Origin: JAKPNF01 sp031556275 | Lineage (GTDB): Bacteria; Verrucomicrobiota; Verrucomicrobiia; Opitutales; JAKPNF01 | NCBI GenBank assembly: GCA_031556275.1 | Contig: JAVBTG010000103.1 | Coordinates: 1 to 5,977, forward strand | Length of the DNA stretch: 5,977 nucleotides | Direction of reading: 5' to 3' | Shown here: positions 1 to 4,972 of the stretch, piece by piece | Position numbering within the stretch: position 1 is the first letter of the stretch | Layout of the letters: each line of letters opens with the position of its first letter | Notes under the pieces: model-generated | What the model was told of the DNA's origin: nothing | The model's input: the letters and a program-made list of their open reading frames with translations, nothing else | Databases searched by the model: none | Position numbers and translations under genes: made by a program

Positions 1-285
1 CTGCGCGTGGGCAAAGCCCAGTTCCTCAAGGATGGCGGGCTGGCTCGGGTATTGGGTGTTGAGCGCCTCGAGGGCGGCGAGGGTGGCCTGCGCCCCCGTC
101 TGGGCGGCCTGTGTCTTTATTTTTTCGAGCGCGGCTTGCGCGGCCGCCGCCTGTCGGGCCGCGACTTCCGCCGCGTCGGGCTTTTTGCAGCCGGGTAAAA
201 GGGCCACCACCGCGAGGCACGCAAACGCGGCTCCCCGCCGCATGCGGGAAAAAACGGACTGCTTTTTGCGCGTAATTATTTGCAT
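1..285 (-). CDS. Lipoprotein, N-terminal part (gene runs off the left edge)
   Basis: The minus strand reads open from an ATG at 285-283 to the window edge, giving 95 residues without a stop. The N-terminus is a classic lipoprotein signal: basic residues (RKK at 6-8, RMRR at 14-17), a hydrophobic stretch (about 19-30) and a lipobox LPGC with the lipidated cysteine at residue 33. The residue after it is Lys, which under the E. coli Lol rule would favour outer-membrane sorting. Residues 37-72 are rich in Ala and Gln and probably helical. The last visible part, around ALEALNTQYPSQPAILEELG, looks like the start of a TPR-type helical repeat, so a scaffold or assembly lipoprotein is possible, but the function is unknown. 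The start is supported by AAGGAGG four bases upstream; Met15 is a less likely alternative because it lacks that site. The gene is divergent from the DUF362 gene. Confidence 0.82.
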   Translation of the reverse strand, partial: MQIITRKKQSVFSRMRRGAAFACLAVVALLPGCKKPDAAEVAARQAAAAQAALEKIKTQAAQTGAQATLAALEALNTQYPSQPAILEELGFAHAQ

Positions 286-289
286 CGTG

Positions 290-296
290 CCTCCTT
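290..296 (-). promoter_or_regulatory. Strong Shine-Dalgarno site of the lipoprotein gene
   Basis: On the minus strand AAGGAGG sits four bases before the ATG at 285-283. It decides the start of the lipoprotein gene. It is the only clear Shine-Dalgarno sequence in the window; the five plus-strand genes lack one. Confidence 0.8.
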
Positions 297-329
297 CAAT
301 GTAAGTTTTAAACACCAGACTGATCCACT

Positions 330-358
330 AGTATATATGGGGCACTTTTTTAGGAAAA
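330..358 (-). promoter_or_regulatory. Candidate promoter for the lipoprotein gene
   Basis: On the minus strand TATACT (335-330) matches the sigma-70 -10 consensus at five of six bases. A weak -35 candidate, TTTTCC (358-353), lies 17 bases upstream. Transcription would start near 323 and give a leader of roughly 37 bases containing the AAGGAGG. The -10 abuts, and the -35 overlaps, the start of the divergent DUF362 gene, so the two genes would compete for this short region. The call rests on consensus matching only. Confidence 0.35.
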
Positions 359-1374
359 CCCTAATCTTCGCGTTTTGCGCGGTTTTTGCGCCCCTGTTTG
401 GCGGGCAGGATTTGTCGGCGACGGATACCGGCGTGATCTACGAGGCCCGGTTGGCCGCCCGCGCGCAGGACGATTATGACCGCGCGGTCGAGGCGCTTTT
501 TCAAAAATGGGAAACGACTGCGGGAAAAACACTGGCCCCCGGCGACAAGCGCCGCGCGGTGTTGAAGATCGCCACGCACATGGGACCGGGGCTTTCGACG
601 CCGAAACCGCTCATCCGCGCGGCGGCGCGGGCGTTGGAGAAACGGGGTTTTTCGGCTTCCGAAATCGCGGTGGCCGACATGACGCGGCGGCATCTGTTTG
701 AGGCGGGTTTTTTGAGGAACGCAAGGGATGCAGCCCAGCAATGGGAGGGGCACCCCGTCCTCGCGCTCGGGGAGGATTTTGCGTCGAATCCCCTGTGGTT
801 TTATGACAGCCCTCTGCCCACGCTCGACCGCGTCGCGCAGGCGGCCCAACGGCTGATGCGCGGCGACGAGGCCGAGTTGGCCGAGCGCGACCGCAAAAGC
901 TATCTTTCGCCAACGCTTTTTTTGGAAAGCGATTTTTGGATCAGCCTGCCGGTGGCCTGCGACAGCGCCGGCATCGGCGTGGACGGTGCCCTCGCCAACG
1001 CCAGCGTGCGCACCGTCACCAACAACGAGCGGTTTTTGGACAGTACCGGCACGGGCCCCGTCGCGGTGGCGGAGATCGCGGCGATCCCTGAAATGCGGCG
1101 CGCGCTCGCCTTCACGCTGCTTTCGCTGGAAAATTTCCAATATATCGGCGGCCCTGTTTTTAATTCCTATTACACGGGGAAGGAACCGTTTTTGTGGCTG
1201 GGAAACGACCCTGTGGCGATGGATTACCAGCTGTTTTTGCGTTTCAACGAACGGCGCAAATGGGCGCAGCTGCCTTTGCTGGACCAGCCTGTTTTCCTCG
1301 GCTATGCCAAGACGCTGGGGCTGGGCGAGTATGATCCGAAACGGCTGCGCTTGGAACGGGTCTCGGTTCCCTGA
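337..1374 (+). CDS. Secreted DUF362-domain protein
   Basis: A 345-residue protein from the ATG at 337. Residues 1-28 form a Sec-type signal peptide: a basic Arg-Lys pair, a hydrophobic core LIFAFCAVFAPLF, then a small-residue region where cleavage after FGG or LSA is plausible. The mature part follows the DUF362 pattern. A first block at about 74-125 contains LKIATHMGPGLSTPKPLIRA and an alpha/beta segment (RALEKRGFSASEIAVADM). A middle block at about 199-225 (DFWISLPV...GVDGALANASV) matches the usual 'lPklK.H...gvTgalKN' region. A late block has GGP (271-273) and NDPVAMDYQLF (290-300), the typical 'DPVAlD' signature. The family's biochemical function is not firmly established. No 4Fe-4S cysteine cluster is present, unlike ferredoxin-fused members, and the first block lacks the common KPN. 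An in-frame TTG at 280 would add 19 residues in front of the signal peptide and is less likely. No Shine-Dalgarno site is seen. Confidence 0.75.
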   Translation: MGHFFRKTLIFAFCAVFAPLFGGQDLSATDTGVIYEARLAARAQDDYDRAVEALFQKWETTAGKTLAPGDKRRAVLKIATHMGPGLSTPKPLIRAAARALEKRGFSASEIAVADMTRRHLFEAGFLRNARDAAQQWEGHPVLALGEDFASNPLWFYDSPLPTLDRVAQAAQRLMRGDEAELAERDRKSYLSPTLFLESDFWISLPVACDSAGIGVDGALANASVRTVTNNERFLDSTGTGPVAVAEIAAIPEMRRALAFTLLSLENFQYIGGPVFNSYYTGKEPFLWLGNDPVAMDYQLFLRFNERRKWAQLPLLDQPVFLGYAKTLGLGEYDPKRLRLERVSVP

Positions 1375-1394
1375 CAGGTTTTTTCAAGAGAGGC

Positions 1395-1423
1395 TTGCAA
1401 AACGCGGGGGGGCGTTTTTTAAT
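1395..1423 (+). promoter_or_regulatory. Candidate nuoA promoter, near-leaderless
   Basis: TTGCAA (1395-1400, four of six to the -35 consensus) and TTTAAT (1418-1423, five of six to the -10 consensus) are separated by exactly 17 bases. Transcription would begin near 1430, only about two bases before the nuoA ATG at 1432, giving an almost leaderless message. The spacer is the G-rich hairpin annotated separately as a terminator, so the two signals overlap. This fits the absence of a Shine-Dalgarno sequence at nuoA. It is a consensus-based prediction only. Confidence 0.4.
1399..1420 (+). terminator. Short intrinsic-terminator-like hairpin after the DUF362 gene
   Basis: AAAACGC (1399-1405) and GCGTTTT (1412-1418) form a perfect 7-bp stem around a loop of six G residues, followed by T to 1420 (six T in a row, 1415-1420). 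It lies 25 bases after the DUF362 stop and would end that transcript. The stem is short with only three G-C pairs, so it may be weak and allow read-through into nuoA. Confidence 0.5.
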
Positions 1424-1431
1424 CATTTGAT

Positions 1432-1806
1432 ATGCCTTTGGGTGAATATTTTCCCGTCTTCTTGCAATTGGTTTTGGCGGTGGTGATCGCCGCCGGAATC
1501 ATCGTCGCCAGCGAAATTTTCGGCCAGCGCCAAAAACGCAGCAAGCTCAGCGACGCCCCCTACGAATGCGGCAACCTGCCGATCACGGGGCCGCACCCGC
1601 GCTTTTCCGTAAAATTTTACGTGACGGCGATGCTCTTTTTGCTGCTCGACATCGAGGTCGTCTTTTTGATTCCTTGGGCGCTCGTCTACCGCGAGTTCAT
1701 CGCGGAAAACATCGCGGTCGTGATCCCCGCGCTCTTCTTCCTTTTCCTGCTGTTCTTCGGGCTGGTCTACGAGATAAAAAAAGGCGCGCTCGAGTGGGAA
1801 AAATAA
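1432..1806 (+). CDS. nuoA: NADH-quinone oxidoreductase subunit A (complex I)
   Basis: A 124-residue membrane subunit of the proton-pumping NADH:quinone oxidoreductase, homologous to mitochondrial ND3, at the joint between the peripheral and membrane arms near the quinone site. Three transmembrane helices are visible: about 8-28, 63-85 and 92-114. The loop between the first two carries the signature YECG (44-47), whose cysteine corresponds to the ND3 loop cysteine. The second helix has the conserved acidic pair in LLLDIEVVFLIPWA (Asp73, Glu75). Length and motifs are normal, so the gene looks intact. It starts at ATG 1432 with only an A/T-rich upstream stretch and no Shine-Dalgarno site. The usual partner nuoB does not follow; the next gene, 38 bases downstream, is the EIIA-diadenylate cyclase gene. 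The remaining complex I subunits must be encoded elsewhere. Confidence 0.95.
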   Translation: MPLGEYFPVFLQLVLAVVIAAGIIVASEIFGQRQKRSKLSDAPYECGNLPITGPHPRFSVKFYVTAMLFLLLDIEVVFLIPWALVYREFIAENIAVVIPALFFLFLLFFGLVYEIKKGALEWEK

Positions 1807-1844
1807 TTTTTTGGGCGATCTTATAGGGATAGACTGATTGTTTC

Positions 1845-3194
1845 ATGCGCATAAGCAGGTTCATCACCAAAAACCGCATCTTCGAACTTAAGAGCGAAGA
1901 TTTTAAAAGCGCGTTGGGTGAACTTTTGAGGCTGTGCCCCGAGCGCAAGGGTGTGCGGCACAACCGCGCCGAATTGCTCGAAAAGCTCATCGAGCGCGAG
2001 GACACGATGAGCACCTGCCTCGGCAACGGCGTGGCCCTGCCGCATGTGCGCGTGCCCAAGGGCAACCCGTACACTTTTCTGATCGGGCGCTGCCCCAACG
2101 GCCTGCCCAAGGACGAAGGGAAGGAGTACCGCGAGATTAAAATCATCGTGCTGGTGCTTTCGCCGGAAGGCAGCAAGGACTATCTGAACGTCTTGGCCGC
2201 GTTGGCGCGCGTGCTGGAAGACGAGAACATCGTCCATATCCTCAATTCCGCCCCCAATATCGAGACCTTCCGCCGGGCGATCATTGAGGATTTCGGCGGG
2301 GCGCGCAAAAAACTTTCGGCCAAGGGAACCCGCTTTAACCGCCTGATTTTGCGCTCCAGCCTGAAGGTGGCCAAGGGCGCGAAGTGCACGTCTTTGATGG
2401 TGTTTGGCGACACGTTTTTGGGCGGCATCGACATGCCGCCGCACGACGGCTGCAAGACCGTGCTGGTGACGCAGAAGGAATCCCACGGCATTTATTCGGG
2501 GGTGGATGCCTTTATAGCAGTGCGCGGCGTCTCCAATAACCGCCTGTCGCAGTTGCGCAGCGCCATTTTGGTGGGGCTCACGCGCGGCATTTTCAAGCCC
2601 AACGAGCGCATCTGCTGCGTGGGCGGCATCCCGCAGAGCAACCAGTTTGACACGATCGTGGTGGTGGACGTGGAGCGGGAGTTCCAGTCCGTCTTCGCGC
2701 AGAAGCAGGACATGCTGCCGCCCACCGTCAAGCCGGAGGTGCTGGAGCGGCTGCTGACGATCGTCACGGAGCTTTCCGTCGAGGGCCGCGAGGGGCACCC
2801 CGTCGGCTGCCTCTTTGTGATCGGCGACGCGCAAAAGATAAAGCCGTTCACGCGCCCGCTCGTGTTGAATCCCTTTATGGGCTATAAGGAGGAGGACCGC
2901 AATATCCTCAGCCCCTTCATGGACGAGACGGTGAAGGAGTTTTCGAGCTTGGACGGTGCCTTCATTATTCGCGGTGACGGGGTCTTGGAGTCCGCCGGAA
3001 CCTTGCTGCACACGCCCGAGTACACGACCCTTTTGCCGGGCGGTTACGGCGCGCGCCACGGTGCGGCCGCAGCCATCTCCATGGCGACGGACTGCATCGC
3101 GCTGGTGGTGTCTTCCAGCACAGGGCAGGTGACGCTGTTCCGCAAGGGCCAGTTCATCCCGCTGATCGAAAAGGGATTTAACCGCAATATCTGA
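1845..3194 (+). CDS. PTS EIIA (type 2) - PK_C-like - diadenylate cyclase fusion protein
   Basis: A 449-residue soluble protein predicted to make cyclic di-AMP from ATP under PTS control. Residues about 5-152 are a fructose/nitrogen-type EIIA domain: STCLGNGVALPHVRVP holds the expected phosphoryl-accepting His67. Residues about 160-285 form a second alpha/beta domain (VFGDTFLGGIDMPP, AVRGVSNNRLSQLRSAILVGL, then DTIVVVDV) that resembles the pyruvate kinase C-terminal fold; I recall archaeal DacZ cyclases having such a domain. Residues about 295-445 are a DAC (DisA_N) domain: GCLFVIGD, then NPFMGY, the DGA motif at 370-372, GARHGAAAA with Arg404-His405, and VVSSSTGQVTLFRKGQ. The common RHR motif reads RHG here. 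No transmembrane helix and no DisA helix-hairpin-helix tail is present. ATG 1845 is chosen because an in-frame stop lies four codons upstream; no clear Shine-Dalgarno site is seen. It probably shares a transcript with nuoA. The outer domains are secure, the middle one tentative. Confidence 0.85.
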   Translation: MRISRFITKNRIFELKSEDFKSALGELLRLCPERKGVRHNRAELLEKLIEREDTMSTCLGNGVALPHVRVPKGNPYTFLIGRCPNGLPKDEGKEYREIKIIVLVLSPEGSKDYLNVLAALARVLEDENIVHILNSAPNIETFRRAIIEDFGGARKKLSAKGTRFNRLILRSSLKVAKGAKCTSLMVFGDTFLGGIDMPPHDGCKTVLVTQKESHGIYSGVDAFIAVRGVSNNRLSQLRSAILVGLTRGIFKPNERICCVGGIPQSNQFDTIVVVDVEREFQSVFAQKQDMLPPTVKPEVLERLLTIVTELSVEGREGHPVGCLFVIGDAQKIKPFTRPLVLNPFMGYKEEDRNILSPFMDETVKEFSSLDGAFIIRGDGVLESAGTLLHTPEYTTLLPGGYGARHGAAAAISMATDCIALVVSSSTGQVTLFRKGQFIPLIEKGFNRNI

Positions 3195-3196
3195 TT

Positions 3197-3360
3197 TAGG
3201 CTGTGTTTGAAAATTCAAACACATCGGCTGCTCGGCCGGTTTTGGTCCTTTTTTCGGTTCCTCACCTCGACGATGTTCTACATCGCCTCGGTTCGAAGCC
3301 CGAAAAATTGACTCAAAACCGTCTGTCGCATCCTCGGTTTCAATTTTCAAACACAGCCTA
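3197..3360. repeat. 164-bp palindromic element with 19-bp terminal inverted repeats (MITE-like)
   Basis: The ends TAGGCTGTGTTTGAAAATT (3197-3215) and AATTTTCAAACACAGCCTA (3342-3360) are perfect inverted copies. The symmetry continues inward: CGGTTTTG (3237-3244) pairs with CAAAACCG (3314-3321), TTTTTCGG (3250-3257) with CCGAAAAA (3300-3307), and the centre is a hairpin CGATGT/ACATCG (3271-3276 and 3280-3285) with a three-base loop. The left end also folds on itself, TGTGTTTGAA (3202-3211) with TTCAAACACA (3214-3223). No protein is encoded. Outermost TA at both ends would fit a TA target duplication of the IS630/Tc1-mariner type around GGCTGTGTTTG ends, so a transposase-less mobile element is the best guess. 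It begins two bases after the cyclase stop codon and may also act as a transcription terminator. That it repeats in the genome cannot be seen here. Confidence 0.8.
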
Positions 3361-3410
3361 GGACGGGGCGCGGGGTGTTTTTGGCGCGCCTCGCATTTTC
3401 TGATTTTCCG

Positions 3411-3438
3411 TTGCAAAAACACGGATTCGGGCGATATT
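3411..3438 (+). promoter_or_regulatory. Weak candidate promoter for gnd-zwf
   Basis: TTGCAA (3411-3416, four of six) and GATATT (3433-3438, four of six) are 16 bases apart. Transcription would start near 3445 and give a leader of about 47 bases. This is the best match I found in the 131 non-coding bases between the palindromic element and gnd; the rest of that stretch shows no gene. Evidence is consensus matching only. Confidence 0.25.
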
Positions 3439-3448
3439 GGAATACGTG

Positions 3449-3467
3449 CGGACGCGCCGCGTGTCCG
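3449..3467 (+). other. Hairpin in the gnd leader
   Basis: CGGACGCG (3449-3456) pairs with CGTGTCCG (3460-3467) in an 8-bp stem with one G-T wobble and a CCG loop. No T-run follows directly, so it does not look like a terminator. If the weak promoter upstream is right, the hairpin would sit near the 5' end of the gnd-zwf message, where it could stabilise it. It may also be a chance pairing in G+C-rich sequence. Confidence 0.3.
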
Positions 3468-3491
3468 TGAAAAATCCCCCTTATTTTTTGC

Positions 3492-4955
3492 ATGAAAAAA
3501 CTTTCTGACATCGGATTGATCGGCCTTGGTGTCATGGGCGAAAATTTGGCCCTGAACATGGCGGACAAAGGGTTTCAAGTCTCCCTTTACAACCGCGAAC
3601 ATCCCGGGCGCGTCAATCCCGTCGTCAAATTCACGGAAGGCAGGGGCAAAGGCTTGGCATTTGTGGGGACAACCTCGCCCGAGGCCTTCGTGCAGTCCGT
3701 CGCCAAGCCGCGCCGCCTCATGCTGATGGTGAAGGCGGGAGCGCCCGTGGACGAAGTCATGGCGCAGCTGATTCCGCACATGGAGAAAGGCGACGTCATC
3801 ATCGACGGCGGCAATTCCGATTTTCACGACACGCAGCGGCGTGTGAAGGAGATGGAGGAAAAAGGGCTCCTGTTTGTCGGCACCGGTATTTCCGGCGGCG
3901 AGGAGGGGGCGTTAAAAGGGCCTTCCATCATGCCGGGCGGATCGCCGGAAGCGTGGCCGATCGTGAAGCCGGTTTTGCAAAAAATCGCCGCGCAAAACGA
4001 CGACGGCACGCCCTGTTGCGAATGGATGGGCAAGGGCGGGGCCGGGCACTTTGTCAAAATGGTGCACAACGGCATCGAGTACGGCGACATGCAGCTGATC
4101 GCCGAAAGCTGCGCGCTGTTGAAGCACCTGCGCAAGATGGACAACGAAAAGATGGCGGAGGTTTTCGCGCGGTGGAACGAGGGCGAACTGGACAGCTATC
4201 TGATCGAGATCACCGCGCAGGTTCTGAAATTCAAGGACGCGGACGACGCTTACCTCATTGACCGCATTTTGGACGCCGCCGGGCAAAAGGGCACGGGCAA
4301 ATGGACGGTCATGGCCGCCTTGGACGAAGGCGATCCGCTCACGCTCATCACGCAGGCGGTCTACGCGCGCTTTCTCTCGGCATTGCGCGAGCGGCGCGAA
4401 ACGGCGTCTGAAATTTACTCCGGCGACATCAACATCGGCTGGGAGATCGCGGTGGACGACAACTATGTGCGCGACGCCCTGTACGCCTCGAAGATTGTCT
4501 CCTACGCGCAGGGGTTCTCGCTGCTGCGCGGGGCCTCCGCGCGCTACGGATGGGACCTCGACTGCGCAGCGATCGCGCGGATCTGGCGCAAGGGGTGCAT
4601 CATCCGTTCCGTCTTCTTGGGCGACATCGCCGTCGCTTTTGAAAAGAAGCCCGATCTGGAGAATTTACTGTTCGACGCGTTTTTCCAAAAGGCGATTGAA
4701 AGGTCGCTCGTGGGCTGGCGGCGCAGCGTCGCCGCCGCCGTGTGCATGGGGGTTTCGCTGCCGTGCACGAGCGCCGCGATCACTTATTTCGACGGGCTGC
4801 GCACGTTGGCCTCCACCGCGAACGTCCTGCAGGCCCAGCGTGATTATTTCGGCGCGCACACCTACGAGCGCACCGACAGGCCGCGCGGCGAATTTTTCCA
4901 CACCAACTGGACGGGCCACGGCGGCTCGACCACGTCCGGCACTTATAACGCCTAG
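3492..4955 (+). CDS. gnd: 6-phosphogluconate dehydrogenase, decarboxylating
   Basis: A 487-residue cytosolic enzyme that oxidatively decarboxylates 6-phosphogluconate to ribulose 5-phosphate in the oxidative pentose phosphate pathway. The N-terminal Rossmann domain has GLIGLGVMGENLALN (8-22), then Asn34-Arg35 after the second strand, an Arg typical of NADP-dependent forms. DGGNSD (105-110), GISGGEEGA (132-140) and GPSIMPGG (143-150) are the substrate and cofactor loops. The catalytic pair is Lys189 in HFVKMVHNGIEYGD and Glu196. The all-helical C-terminal domain shows GQKGTGKWT (264-272), RKGCIIRSVFL (366-376) and the tail AQRDYFGAHTYER (448-460), which reaches the partner subunit in known dimers. 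The length is slightly above the usual 468-483. ATG 3492 starts right at the fold with no Shine-Dalgarno site. zwf follows after 17 bases, so the two form one transcription unit. Confidence 0.97.
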   Translation: MKKLSDIGLIGLGVMGENLALNMADKGFQVSLYNREHPGRVNPVVKFTEGRGKGLAFVGTTSPEAFVQSVAKPRRLMLMVKAGAPVDEVMAQLIPHMEKGDVIIDGGNSDFHDTQRRVKEMEEKGLLFVGTGISGGEEGALKGPSIMPGGSPEAWPIVKPVLQKIAAQNDDGTPCCEWMGKGGAGHFVKMVHNGIEYGDMQLIAESCALLKHLRKMDNEKMAEVFARWNEGELDSYLIEITAQVLKFKDADDAYLIDRILDAAGQKGTGKWTVMAALDEGDPLTLITQAVYARFLSALRERRETASEIYSGDINIGWEIAVDDNYVRDALYASKIVSYAQGFSLLRGASARYGWDLDCAAIARIWRKGCIIRSVFLGDIAVAFEKKPDLENLLFDAFFQKAIERSLVGWRRSVAAAVCMGVSLPCTSAAITYFDGLRTLASTANVLQAQRDYFGAHTYERTDRPRGEFFHTNWTGHGGSTTSGTYNA

Positions 4956-4972
4956 CCTGTTTTTTAAATAAA

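Noticed and set aside
298..303. ATGTAA start-stop pair upstream of the DUF362 gene
   Set aside because: Minimal start-stop elements arise by chance and there is no ribosome binding site in front.
280..336. TTG start extending the DUF362 protein by 19 residues
   Set aside because: It would bury the signal peptide behind a polar stretch and overlap the divergent gene start; ATG 337 fits the export signal better.
361..1140. 259-residue minus-strand open frame within the DUF362 gene
   Set aside because: Antisense shadow, Arg-rich, no start signal, and the opposite strand has a signal peptide and family motifs.
1821..3827. Long 668-residue open frame on the minus strand
   Set aside because: It runs antisense through the cyclase gene, the palindromic element and the start of gnd. 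The product is His/Arg/Gln-rich low-quality sequence with no recognisable domain, as expected for the shadow of G+C-rich genes.
4938..4966. Possible terminator between gnd and zwf (T-run 4960-4965)
   Set aside because: Only a 3-bp GGC/GCC pairing precedes the T-run, so no stable hairpin forms; the genes look co-transcribed.
4258..4971. 237-residue plus-strand frame overlapping the end of gnd, suggesting a frameshift
   Set aside because: The product is an Arg/Ser/Pro-rich composition artefact. The gnd frame is intact to its normal C-terminal tail, so there is no frameshift.
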